This document shows positions 55,601 through 64,000 of a stretch of DNA of 64,000 nt, piece after piece; positions within the stretch are counted from its first letter, which is position 1, and every line of letters begins with the position of its first letter. Below the pieces are notes generated by a model. That model was given only the letters and a program-made list of their open reading frames with translations. It was not told the DNA's origin and did no database searches. Both the position numbers and the translations under genes were made by a program. Source of the stretch: Mariniblastus fucicola (lineage in GTDB: Bacteria; Planctomycetota; Planctomycetia; Pirellulales; Pirellulaceae); contig NZ_CP042912.1 of assembly GCF_008087665.1 (NCBI RefSeq), forward strand, positions 5,580,001 to 5,644,000, given 5' to 3'.

Positions 55601-55839
55601 TCGCTGTCTTCAATGCTTCCTGGTTCGATCGCGTCGAGTGCATGGTCACGCGTGTCGAGGCGAAAGTCGGACTCCTGATTGTCGGCATCCGGCCCGTGAC
55701 AATGGAAACACTTGTCCGAGAGGATCGGACGAACGTCGCGGTTGAAAGAGACTTCCTGAGCCGCGACTTCCCGGAGCGATACGAAACTTACAGCACCGAG
55801 AATGATGAATTGACAAACGAGTACGGAACGAAGCGTCAT
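52642..55839 (-). CDS. DUF1549/DUF1553 planctomycete cytochrome-type secreted protein
   Basis: A 1065-residue exported protein. After the signal ([20 protein letters not shown]) comes the haem site CFHCH at residues 44-48. DUF1549 follows ([47 protein letters not shown]) with another haem motif CARCH (about residue 330). A LamG/concanavalin-type domain is inserted ([16 protein letters not shown]), and DUF1553 ends the protein ([34 protein letters not shown]). It probably forms, with DUF1501, a periplasmic oxidation complex; substrate unknown. A divergent PAS-AraC regulator begins 145 bases upstream. Confidence 0.94.
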   Translation of the reverse strand: [1065 protein letters not shown]

Positions 55840-55984
55840 GGTATAGTTTGACTGTTTGGTTTGCGGTGGCGAAAGTCAGCGGCTGGCAGGCATGTTTGGG
55901 AAGCGTGCTCTCGACTTCGAGAATAGCACAGGCTGTCCAAGGCGTCTTGTACTCCCAACCTGTCTCTTTTGTACGTTTTGACGA
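55840..55984. promoter_or_regulatory. Shared divergent promoter region of the cytochrome operon and the PAS-AraC gene
   Basis: The 145 bases between the two divergent starts hold both promoters. An inverted repeat TCTCGA-CT-TCGAGA at 55909-55922 lies centrally and is a candidate operator. AraC-type regulators usually bind direct repeats, so this site may belong to another factor. Confidence 0.4.
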
Positions 55985-56752
55985 ATGTCTAATTCTTCCT
56001 CACTATCGACGCAAGGCAAGGCGTTTCGGGAGCGTTTCTTTCAGCTAAACCCGACGGCAAAGTCCGTTATCGATCTGTTTCGCTTTCTTCCATCGGTCTA
56101 TTTCTACGCGAAAGACACGCGACATCGATACGTCGGAGCCAACCAGGCGACGTTGACTCACATCTTCGGACTTGAGAAAGAAGATGACTTGTTAGGTCGC
56201 ACCGACGCCGACTTTCAGCCTAGCGTTCTGGCTCAGGCCTATCACGCGGAAGACCTCCGCGTCATGGAGAGTCGGCAAACAATCCCCAACCGTGTTTGGT
56301 TGGTGCCGCACGTTCGCGGTACGCCACAGTGGTTTGTTTCGTCGAAAACGCCGCTGCTTGACGTTGCCGAAAAAGTTATTGGAATCGCCGGCGTGATGTA
56401 TCCAATCAAAACGCCTCAGGAACAGGCCAACTATTTTCAGGAGCTATTGCCCGTAATCAACTTCATTGACGCGAACTTCACTTCGACAATTTCGATGAGC
56501 CACATGGCCGAGATTGCCGGGCTTTCAACGACTCACTTCAATCAACGATTCAAGTCGATTTTGCAGATGTCGCCTTCGGCCTACGTGCTTTCGCGACGCA
56601 TTCAAATGGCTTTGAAACTGTTGGTCGAAACCGATTACTCGATCAGCGACGTCGGAGCAACCGTTGGTTTCTACGACCAGAGCCACTTTACCAGACGCTT
56701 CAAGAAAATCATGGGCATGACGCCCAATGCGTATCGCGCGGAATACCGTTGA
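55985..56752 (+). CDS. PAS-domain AraC-family transcriptional regulator
   Basis: A 255-residue cytoplasmic regulator. The N-terminal half is a PAS-type domain: LPSVYFYAKDTRHRYVGANQ, LEKEDDLLGRTDADFQPSVL, WFVSSKTPLLDVAEKVIGIA. The C-terminal half has two AraC helix-turn-helix motifs: ISMSHMAEIAGLSTTHFNQR and YSISDVGATVGFYDQSHFTR followed by RFKKIMGMTPNAYRAEYR. Planctomycete PAS-AraC proteins often stand next to sulfatase or DUF1549/DUF1501 operons, and this gene is divergent from one with a 145-base shared promoter region, so it likely controls that operon in response to a bound ligand. Ligand not known. Confidence 0.93.
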   Translation: MSNSSSLSTQGKAFRERFFQLNPTAKSVIDLFRFLPSVYFYAKDTRHRYVGANQATLTHIFGLEKEDDLLGRTDADFQPSVLAQAYHAEDLRVMESRQTIPNRVWLVPHVRGTPQWFVSSKTPLLDVAEKVIGIAGVMYPIKTPQEQANYFQELLPVINFIDANFTSTISMSHMAEIAGLSTTHFNQRFKSILQMSPSAYVLSRRIQMALKLLVETDYSISDVGATVGFYDQSHFTRRFKKIMGMTPNAYRAEYR

Positions 56753-56778
56753 GAGAATTACCGCGGGCCGATCGTCGA

Positions 56779-57525
56779 TTAGGTAATCGCAGATTTAATC
56801 TGCTCCATGATCCAGCGGTCGATATCAGCAAGGACGTTGCTGCTCAACGTAGCCGAACCGGGATAGCGGCGGACCGTTGTGGAAAATCCGGCGACATGCA
56901 GCAGGCGAAGATGATGGCAGAGTTCGTTTTCGTCGTAGCTCTGCGAATCGCGAAAGTTGGCCAACAGCACATTCAAATCGCGGCAACGATGCCAGTCACG
57001 AAGCGGAACATGTTCGGTTTCCATTGGTCCATCAACAGAAATGACTCCCGCAAAAACATCCGGTCGCTCGAAAGCGATTCGAAACGCCATCGTCCCACCA
57101 GTGCCTGCACCAGCGAGAAAAATCCGGTTACTGTTGATGTTGAATCGTAGCTGGGCATGATCCACAGCAGCCATCACGGACTCATACGCGGCCTCTACCG
57201 ATTCTTCACAGTTGGGCCACGCAATCGGCGACGAGTGCGAAAAACCGGACTGCGGCGCGATGGCGACATGGTTTCGAACGCTCACGTCCGGCATCAGCTT
57301 TTGAATTTCGCTGCACTGAGAACCATCCTGATGCAGCCACAGTATCAGCGGATAGGCGTAGCTGTTGGTGTAGTGCATCGGCACAAACAGAGAAAATTCG
57401 CCTTCCGCGCGACGGCGAAATGCGGATGCCAACTCGGCAGTAGAGAAAACCGAGGGGTTCGGATCTTCGACAGGCTTGGTCTCAATTTCTGTCGTAGCCA
57501 GTGGGCTAAGTTTGATCCGATTCAT
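56779..57525 (-). CDS. Alpha/beta hydrolase-fold protein lacking the catalytic triad
   Basis: A 248-residue protein from ATG 57525 with AAAGAGG upstream. The fold of phospholipase/carboxylesterases is clear: YPLILWLHQDGSQCSEIQKL, AIAPQSGF, and FLAGAGTGGTMAFRIAFERP. The nucleophile elbow that is normally GxSxG reads G-A-G-T-G, with Gly at residue 141 in place of the catalytic Ser. The usual catalytic His context (YPGGHE) is YPGSATLSSNVLADIDRWI, so His is lost as well. A partner acid cannot be assigned. It is therefore probably a non-catalytic binding protein or a diverged paralogue. It precedes no obvious operon partner; mdh is on the same strand upstream with a terminator between. Confidence 0.85.
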   Translation of the reverse strand: MNRIKLSPLATTEIETKPVEDPNPSVFSTAELASAFRRRAEGEFSLFVPMHYTNSYAYPLILWLHQDGSQCSEIQKLMPDVSVRNHVAIAPQSGFSHSSPIAWPNCEESVEAAYESVMAAVDHAQLRFNINSNRIFLAGAGTGGTMAFRIAFERPDVFAGVISVDGPMETEHVPLRDWHRCRDLNVLLANFRDSQSYDENELCHHLRLLHVAGFSTTVRRYPGSATLSSNVLADIDRWIMEQIKSAIT

Positions 57526-57655
57526 GGCGACCTCTTTCTGATACTCTCGATCCGTCAACGCGTTCGGTTTTTAAGCCAGCCTTGGAACCAAGTCAACGGG
57601 AACCGTCATGCACTGAGGTCCAAGAGCAATTTTTCCAAGCAACGCATCGCTAGCG

Positions 57656-57691
57656 AAAAAAGTTGCAAGCCGCAAACTCAACGCGGCTTGC
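57656..57691 (-). terminator. Intrinsic terminator after mdh
   Basis: On the minus strand, GCAAGCCGC and GCGGCTTGC form a 9-bp stem separated by a 9-base loop, followed by AACTTTTTTCG. It starts 15 bases past the mdh stop (57706) and precedes the hydrolase-fold gene. Confidence 0.9.
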
Positions 57692-57705
57692 CACTCCTCA
57701 CAAAT

Positions 57706-59054
<1,349 letters not shown>

Positions 59055-60752
59055 ATGAAACGAATTGCAATTTTCACTGCCGCAGCATTCTCATTCTCCT
59101 CACTCGCGTTCTCATGCGGAACCGCTTCGGCCCAGGAATTCCCATCCACCGGCCATGGATCGTTCAATGGAGCGATCGAAATTCCGGAAGCGATCACCAG
59201 CCCGCTGCCTCCGATGCCAGGAACCGCGGCTCAGTCCGTGGTCGCTCCCAACAGCCCACCGACCAGCGTCCAACCAGCTCCTGGTATCGCCCCGCAAACC
59301 TATTTGCCGCAGGCGATTCCCGCCCAGAGAGCTCCAGCTCAGGCTGTCCCTCCGCAGCAGTTTTCGCAAGCTCCCGCCGCACAGGCGCACGGCGAAGTGT
59401 TCTCGTCTCCGTCACAGATCCAGACGTTCTCAATACCTGCATCGCAACCGGCACCTCAATCCGTCATCGCACCGCAGACCCAGTACTTCGCGGCCGAGCC
59501 AACCGGTCAAGCTGTTCCAATGCCATCGGAGATGATGGTTTCGCAATCTGATTCCAACTGCGGATGCGCAGACGGATCCTGCCAGGGATTTGTGATCGAC
59601 GAGTCGCAGTTCCCACAGGAACGCCGTCAAACGAAGCGACAGAAATTGTTCCAGCGAACTCCGAAATCCAACGACTCCTGCACAAGCTGTGCGGCAGCAC
59701 TTCCAAGCCCTGTTCCTCAGTTTGAAGAAGCCGTTCGTCCGCGGTCAAACGGATCGGTGTACTCAACGGTTGGCGTTTCAGGATTGTTGTTCGATCGCAG
59801 CCACGGAAACAATCAGGACTTCTCGACGAATGCAGGAGGCGAACTTTTGTCCTCTGACAATGCAGTCAACGACGTCCTGGCCGGAATCGATGCGGTCGTC
59901 GCCCGTCGTCGAGTAACCGGACGAGGCTGGGAAGCTCGCTACCTTGGACTGTACCCTTCGGACGAGTCGATTCAAATCGGAAACAACGCCAGCACCCTAC
60001 TACCGGGTCTGGCTCAGATCGGAACTTCTGTCAGCGGAAATGACCCGAACGCTTTCCTGACAGGTCCTTCGGCGAGCAGTTTCTACAACAGTGCGGACAC
60101 GCATGTGTTGACGCGTCAGACTGAACTGAACAACCTTGAGTTCAACTTTCTGAAGAACTCCCAACCGCGATTTCGAGCCTGTTCAACAGAGCTGTTGCTT
60201 GGGTTCCGCTACTTTCACTTCGCCGAAACATTGTTGTACGAAGCAGTCGACGTTCCGCAAGGAGATCCCAACTTCCCCAGCCCGGAAAGCGTTGGATACT
60301 TCTCCAGTACAGAAAACCATTTGCTCGGTTTGCAAATCGGTGCCCGTTCGGACTATCAGATCCGCCGCCGCCTGATGTTGCACGTCGGCGTGAAAGCTGG
60401 TGCATTCAACAACAGCATCAACACACGTCAACGCGTCGACTATCGCATGGCAGACGGCAGCGTGATCAATCCAACCGTCGCCGGTGGGACGCTTTCAGGC
60501 GAACGGTTCGATATCGGAGCCGAAGACGATGTGAAATCGATTCTTGGCGAAGTCGACCTTTCAGTTTCGCTGCAGGTTTCTGGCAGCTCTCGAGTCCGCG
60601 TGGGTTACCGGGCGATGGGCGTGACCGACATTGCTTTCGCCAGCAACCAAATCCAGGACGACTTCACAGACGCTTCGGGGCTGACCATGCCCAACGCAGA
60701 TGGCGATCTCGTCACTCAGGGCGGCTACTTCGGACTTGAGTTCGCGTATTAA
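59055..60752 (+). CDS. BBP7-like outer membrane beta-barrel protein
   Basis: A 565-residue protein from ATG 59055. The signal peptide is KRIAIFTAAAFSFSSLAFSC ending ASAQ. A long Pro/Gln/Ala/Ser-rich linker (about residues 25-150, with PPQQFSQAPAAQ) follows, then a short Cys-rich piece (CGCADGSCQG), and from about residue 220 a barrel region that resembles the planctomycete BBP7 family: VGVSGLLFDRSHGNNQDFST, GWEARYLGLYPSDESIQIG, LLGFRYFHFAETLLYEAVD, and the closing aromatic LEFAY typical of barrel proteins. It probably sits in the outer membrane, with the linker crossing the periplasm. The linker's composition is the unusual part. Lone transcript; function unknown. Confidence 0.85.
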   Translation: MKRIAIFTAAAFSFSSLAFSCGTASAQEFPSTGHGSFNGAIEIPEAITSPLPPMPGTAAQSVVAPNSPPTSVQPAPGIAPQTYLPQAIPAQRAPAQAVPPQQFSQAPAAQAHGEVFSSPSQIQTFSIPASQPAPQSVIAPQTQYFAAEPTGQAVPMPSEMMVSQSDSNCGCADGSCQGFVIDESQFPQERRQTKRQKLFQRTPKSNDSCTSCAAALPSPVPQFEEAVRPRSNGSVYSTVGVSGLLFDRSHGNNQDFSTNAGGELLSSDNAVNDVLAGIDAVVARRRVTGRGWEARYLGLYPSDESIQIGNNASTLLPGLAQIGTSVSGNDPNAFLTGPSASSFYNSADTHVLTRQTELNNLEFNFLKNSQPRFRACSTELLLGFRYFHFAETLLYEAVDVPQGDPNFPSPESVGYFSSTENHLLGLQIGARSDYQIRRRLMLHVGVKAGAFNNSINTRQRVDYRMADGSVINPTVAGGTLSGERFDIGAEDDVKSILGEVDLSVSLQVSGSSRVRVGYRAMGVTDIAFASNQIQDDFTDASGLTMPNADGDLVTQGGYFGLEFAY

Positions 60753-60779
60753 TTAGCCCTGCCAACGTTCAACGGCACG

Positions 60780-60810
60780 AAAAAGGCCCTGCAGCAAAAA
60801 CTGCAGGGCC
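60780..60810 (-). terminator. Intrinsic terminator of the small secreted gene (minus strand)
   Basis: GGCCCTGCAG-CAAAAA-CTGCAGGGCC is a perfect 10-bp stem at 60785-60810. On the minus strand it is followed by TTTTT (60780-60784), making a terminator for the 60849-61373 gene. It may also slow plus-strand transcription from the barrel gene, but the plus side lacks a T-run. Confidence 0.88.
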
Positions 60811-60848
60811 ATGTCGTTTGTCGATGGAGAAGTCAAACGGCAAGTGTT

Positions 60849-61373
60849 CTACCAGGGTCCGCGTACGGGATAGACGCCGAACTGGTCGGTGCTTTGCGGC
60901 CAGTAAGGTGTTCGTCGGAAACCAGCGCCGTTGCCGCCACCGATCATGGCTGCTCCACCGCGTCCGAACTGGTGATGAATGGGAGTGCTACGAGTCTGAC
61001 CAACGCCCCACGCGTACGAAGACTGGTAGCTGGCAGTGGGAGGAACAACCAGAGCTGTCGGAGTTCCCCAACGCCAGTTCTGATATCCGCCGTGCCATGA
61101 GTAAACGTTCTGCTGGTCCATGTTCCAGCTGTGAGTGTTGGCGGCCTGCAGGCCGCTGTTGCTGTGTGCGTACACGCGATGTGGAGAAAAATTATCCCGC
61201 GCCGCGCCGCGAATGGTTCGCACGGGGCCGACCAGTTGAGAAGTTGGCATTACCATTCCGTCAGCGTCAAAAGTTCCGCCACCACAGCTGGAACATTGAG
61301 CTTGAGCCGAAGGAGCTGCCATCAAGGCACACGCCGCGAGGGCGATCGAAAATGTCAAAGCGTTTCGTATCAT
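60849..61373 (-). CDS. Small secreted protein with CxxCG motif
   Basis: A 174-residue protein with a signal peptide (ALTFSIALAACALMAAPSAQAQ) directly followed by CSSCGGGTFDADG. The rest is rich in Gly, Gln, Tyr and Trp (YSWHGGYQNWRWGTPTALVV; FGRGGAAMIGGGNGAGF), with no recognised domain. CxxCG may bind metal or form a disulfide. The adjacent gene 61503-61997 encodes a similar-looking secreted protein with the CxxCG at its other end. A strong terminator follows at 60780. Function unknown. Confidence 0.8.
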   Translation of the reverse strand: MIRNALTFSIALAACALMAAPSAQAQCSSCGGGTFDADGMVMPTSQLVGPVRTIRGAARDNFSPHRVYAHSNSGLQAANTHSWNMDQQNVYSWHGGYQNWRWGTPTALVVPPTASYQSSYAWGVGQTRSTPIHHQFGRGGAAMIGGGNGAGFRRTPYWPQSTDQFGVYPVRGPW

Positions 61374-61502
61374 GATCCTGAAACCTGTAAATGTTGTTTG
61401 ATTGTTTGCTTTCCGGCTATCTGGCTAATTCCGCCAGTGGTAGTGACTGGCAGTGACCAGGCACTGTTCGACATCCGCGAGCCCAGTCCGCCAAATAGGC
61501 AA

Positions 61503-61997
61503 CTAGTTACCACAAGTCGAGCAGCCACCACCGATGCGACCACGGAGTCTTCCGCCACTGCCACCACAGTCGTCGCCGATGCAGTAGGCTTTCTTGGCAA
61601 GCTTGTATTGCAGGCTCTGGAGGCGCTGATTTGAAAACGGAAGCGGAGCGATGCCACTGCTTCCGTTTTGCCAACGTACCGACGTGATGTTCAAAGATCC
61701 GCCACCACCATAGTAGCTCGAGTCATTGAAGTAGTTGTAGTAATTTCGCGAGTGCGTATACATCATCTCGTGCGGCATCAGCGGCTGGTACGTGTAGTAC
61801 GATCCGCCGACGTTTTGTGGAACCGAATGCGGCGCCGGGTACATTCCGGCAGTCGCTGAACTGGCAGCGCCCTGAGTCGTGTACTGCGAGAACAGCTGGT
61901 TCGGCAAGTTGCCCTGGCTGGTTTGAGCAAAGCTTGTTTCTGAAACAAGGGTGACGGCGATCAGGCAGCAGACCGCGACGAAGAATTTCTGGATCAT
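61503..61997 (-). CDS. Small secreted protein with C-terminal CxxCG motif
   Basis: A 164-residue protein from ATG 61997 with a signal peptide (MIQKFFVAVCCLIAVTLVSE then TSFAQ). The body is rich in Tyr, Asn, Ser and Gly (YTHSRNYYNYFNDSSYYGGG; VRWQNGSSGIAPLPFSNQRL) and it ends RIGGGCSTCGN, a mirror of the N-terminal CSSCGGG of its neighbour. No known domain; it is probably a surface or matrix component. It is upstream of the 60849-61373 gene on the same strand, about 130 bases apart. Confidence 0.78.
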   Translation of the reverse strand: MIQKFFVAVCCLIAVTLVSETSFAQTSQGNLPNQLFSQYTTQGAASSATAGMYPAPHSVPQNVGGSYYTYQPLMPHEMMYTHSRNYYNYFNDSSYYGGGGSLNITSVRWQNGSSGIAPLPFSNQRLQSLQYKLAKKAYCIGDDCGGSGGRLRGRIGGGCSTCGN

Positions 61998-62279
61998 TTG
62001 ACATTCCTTTAGACGTTGGCTTCCGACGCCTCCGGCACCGGTGTGTTTTGGGAGCATCGGCGAGAGCAAGAACAGCTTTAAAGCGATTCGCTGTAGCACG
62101 CCGACAAAATCAGCGGCCTTGCAATACAAACCGCAACAGCCGAAAAACCGTCTGGGAGGGAAACATGGCGATTGCTATACTCACCACAAAACGCCCAACC
62201 CTCCCAAATGGGCAAGCGGCAAAACCAGTTCGAAACAGGCTGTTTCAGAGTCCTTCACCCAGATCCACAAGGCAACATC
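61998..62279. promoter_or_regulatory. Divergent region before the topoisomerase gene
   Basis: This 282-base stretch separates the small secreted-protein gene (minus) and the topoisomerase gene (plus), so promoters for both should lie here. I found no clear -35/-10 pair or RNA element. Confidence 0.25.
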
Positions 62280-64000
62280 GTGGCGAAACGCCAGCCCAGC
62301 AAGAAAAAATCGACCCGTAAAGCGACGCCCCGCCGCAGCTCCAAAAAGACGACCTCCCGAAAATCTGGTGGCGGTAACGGCAATGGATCCGGTACGCTCT
62401 TCGACGACATGGACGACGATGGCGAAGACGGCCTGACGACGATCCCGCTCCGTCTCGCCGCTCAGTCGCGATATCTGAACTACTCGCTTTCGGTCATCAC
62501 CAGCCGCGCTCTGCCCGACGTTCGGGACGGGCTCAAACCAGTTCAGCGCCGCATTCTGTACACGATGGGCGAGTCGCGACTGTTCCACACGGCAAAGCAT
62601 CGCAAGTGTGCCAAAGTCGTCGGTGACGTGATGGGTAACCTGCACCCGCACGGCGACAGCTCGATCTATGATGCGCTCGTTCGTGTCGCTCAGCCATTCT
62701 CGCTTCGCATCCCGCTCGTCGACGGCAGCGGAAACTTCGGTTCGGTCGACGGAGACAACGCGGCCGCGATGCGTTACACCGAATGTCGGCTGACCCGGAT
62801 CTCCAGCGAAGTCCTGACCGATCTTTCGACGCGAACGGTCCCCTTTAAAGCTAACTACGACGGGACGCGAGAAGAACCAGTCGTCCTTCCGTCGCGAATC
62901 CCGAACCTGTTGGTCAACGGAGCCACCGGAATCGCGGTCGGCATGGCGACGAACATCCCGTCGCACAACCTGAAAGAAGTCTGCAACGCGTTGCTGAAAC
63001 TTCTCAAGGATCCGGAAATCAAAGCTTACCAGCTGGTCGCCAACGACGCGGTGCACGGCCCGGACTTCCCTACCGGTGGCCAGGTGATTAACTCGAAAGA
63101 GGAACTTCGCGAAATCTACGCGACCGGACATGGCTCGTTGACCATTCGCGGCACCTCGAAAGTCGTCTCGGCGGGCAAAGGCGCCAAGGGCAAAGTCCTG
63201 CAGATCGATTCGATTCCTTACGGCGTGAACAAAGCCAACCTTGTCGAATCAATCAACCAGATGGTGTTCAGTGGCAAGCTCCCGTTGGTGGTGGAGGCTC
63301 GTGATCTTTCGACCGACGACACGCGAATCGATCTGCCGCTCAAGAAAGACGCCGATCCGGACAAAGTCCTCGCGTTCCTCTACAAGAACACAAAGTTCCA
63401 GGTCAACTTTGGCGTCAACCTGACCTGCCTGGTGCCGACCGAAAATCCGGAAGTCGGTGCTCCGGCTCGACTTGGGCTGAAGGAAATCCTCTGGTATTTC
63501 CTGCAATTCCGCCTCGACGTGATCACGAAACGGCTCGAGAACGAACTGGCCAAACTCGAAAAACGGCTGCACATTTTGCAGGGCTTTTTGACCGTCTTCG
63601 ACGCTCTCGACGAGATCATCCGCATCATTCGTCGCTCCGATGGCAAAGCGGATGCGGCGAAAAAAATCATGAAGCGTTTCCCGGTCGGCAAAGGAAAAGA
63701 CGGGCTCGACGAAGATCAAACGGAAGCCATTCTGGAGCTGAAACTCTATCGCCTGGCGAAACTTGAGATCAACCTGATCCAGGACGAATTCAACGAAAAG
63801 CAAAAACGTGCTCGGCAGATTCGCAAGCTACTCAAGGAGAACACTGACGACACGAATTCTTCTGGGCGCTGGAAGATTGTTCGCGAAGAGATCCAGACCA
63901 TCCTGACGGAGTACTGCAAGGACAAGACCGCCAAGCGACGTACGGTGATCGAAGCAGCAGAAGCCCAGGTCGAGTACAGCGAAGAAGATTTTATCGTTGC
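62280..64000 (+). CDS. Type IIA DNA topoisomerase subunit A (GyrA/ParC-like), incomplete
   Basis: About 573 residues from GTG 62280; the frame is open to the window's right edge, so the C-terminus is missing. It starts with a basic tail of about 50 residues ([20 protein letters not shown]) unusual for GyrA. The catalytic core follows: [40 protein letters not shown] with the quinolone-region Ser and Asp, and [11 protein letters not shown] with the active-site Tyr at residue 166. The tower and coiled-coil gate ([20 protein letters not shown]) come next. It cleaves and religates DNA with subunit B. Choosing between gyrase and topoisomerase IV needs the missing C-terminal domain (GyrA-box). Confidence 0.92.
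   Translation, partial: MAKRQPSKKKSTRKATPRRSSKKTTSRKSGGGNGNGSGTLFDDMDDDGEDGLTTIPLRLAAQSRYLNYSLSVITSRALPDVRDGLKPVQRRILYTMGESRLFHTAKHRKCAKVVGDVMGNLHPHGDSSIYDALVRVAQPFSLRIPLVDGSGNFGSVDGDNAAAMRYTECRLTRISSEVLTDLSTRTVPFKANYDGTREEPVVLPSRIPNLLVNGATGIAVGMATNIPSHNLKEVCNALLKLLKDPEIKAYQLVANDAVHGPDFPTGGQVINSKEELREIYATGHGSLTIRGTSKVVSAGKGAKGKVLQIDSIPYGVNKANLVESINQMVFSGKLPLVVEARDLSTDDTRIDLPLKKDADPDKVLAFLYKNTKFQVNFGVNLTCLVPTENPEVGAPARLGLKEILWYFLQFRLDVITKRLENELAKLEKRLHILQGFLTVFDALDEIIRIIRRSDGKADAAKKIMKRFPVGKGKDGLDEDQTEAILELKLYRLAKLEINLIQDEFNEKQKRARQIRKLLKENTDDTNSSGRWKIVREEIQTILTEYCKDKTAKRRTVIEAAEAQVEYSEEDFIV

Noticed and set aside
62181-63131. A 316-codon minus-strand frame over the topoisomerase start
   Set aside because: The plus-strand frame has GyrA/ParC motifs including the catalytic Tyr; the antisense frame is a codon-bias artefact.

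Overview
The window looks like an ordinary chromosomal stretch of a Pirellulales-type planctomycete. The evidence is family content: two sets of the planctomycete-typical secreted redox/cytochrome families (DUF1080/DUF1592/DUF1552 and DUF1549-DUF1553/DUF1501), a DUF1559 pilin-like protein, a PEP-CTERM protein, a BBP7-like outer-membrane barrel, a PAS-AraC regulator and many secreted proteins of unknown function. I see no rRNA, tRNA, CRISPR array, insertion sequence, prophage or integrase. Base composition is moderate (roughly mid-50s % GC by eye) and even throughout, so nothing stands out as recently acquired.

Layout. 1-0.8 kb: start of a Ser/Thr protein kinase (cut by the window edge) and a small coiled-coil protein. 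1.1-8.2 kb, plus strand: a large secreted protein, KdsC (Kdo-8-P phosphatase), a very long OstA/LptA-like envelope protein and a lipoprotein, i.e. an LPS/outer-membrane locus. 8.2-13.0 kb, minus strand: DUF1080-DUF1592-DUF1552 operon. 13.2-17.5 kb: DUF4105 protein, a membrane-anchored coiled-coil protein, a nucleoside deaminase and a nitroreductase-like protein. 17.5-20.7 kb, minus: a tight three-gene operon of MoxR-type AAA+ ATPase, a 627-residue protein reminiscent of DUF5682/TraB-type proteins, and a TerB-like protein. This is the best candidate for an undescribed system. 20.8-27.4 kb, minus: PEP-CTERM protein, DUF1559 pilin-like protein, DUF2071 protein, and three secreted proteins, two of which share a domain. 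27.7-30.0 kb, plus: membrane-anchored protein and an S41 protease-like protein. 30.1-35.1 kb: rho and coaE (minus, overlapping) and polA (plus). 35.1-37.4 kb, minus: three Tad-type pilus/secretion genes. 37.5-42.8 kb: creatininase-family enzyme, a hybrid sensor kinase with periplasmic solute-binding domain, and a DUF1570-like/LRR protein. 42.8-50.5 kb: oligoendopeptidase F, a U32 peptidase-family protein, and a BlaI/M56 regulatory pair whose protease carries a C-terminal DUF1559 domain. 50.6-56.8 kb: four-helix-bundle protein, DUF1549/1553-DUF1501 operon and a divergent PAS-AraC regulator. 56.8-62.0 kb: a hydrolase-fold protein without its catalytic triad, malate dehydrogenase, BBP7-like barrel and two small secreted CxxCG proteins. 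62.3 kb to the end: type IIA topoisomerase subunit A (incomplete).

Themes. Many genes act in the envelope: LPS export, secreted haem proteins with their Tat-exported partners, pilins and surface-sorted proteins. Core genes (polA, coaE, rho, mdh, gyrA/parC-like) lie among them. The most unusual protein-level observations are a Rho whose catalytic-glutamate position is Gln, an alpha/beta hydrolase that has lost Ser and His, the BlaR-like M56 protease fused to DUF1559, and the MoxR/TerB operon. At DNA level there are repeated short tandem duplications at gene 3' ends (8.26, 20.80-20.90 and 44.71 kb), one of which duplicates a stop codon in frame. All functional calls come from reading motifs; no database search was possible.
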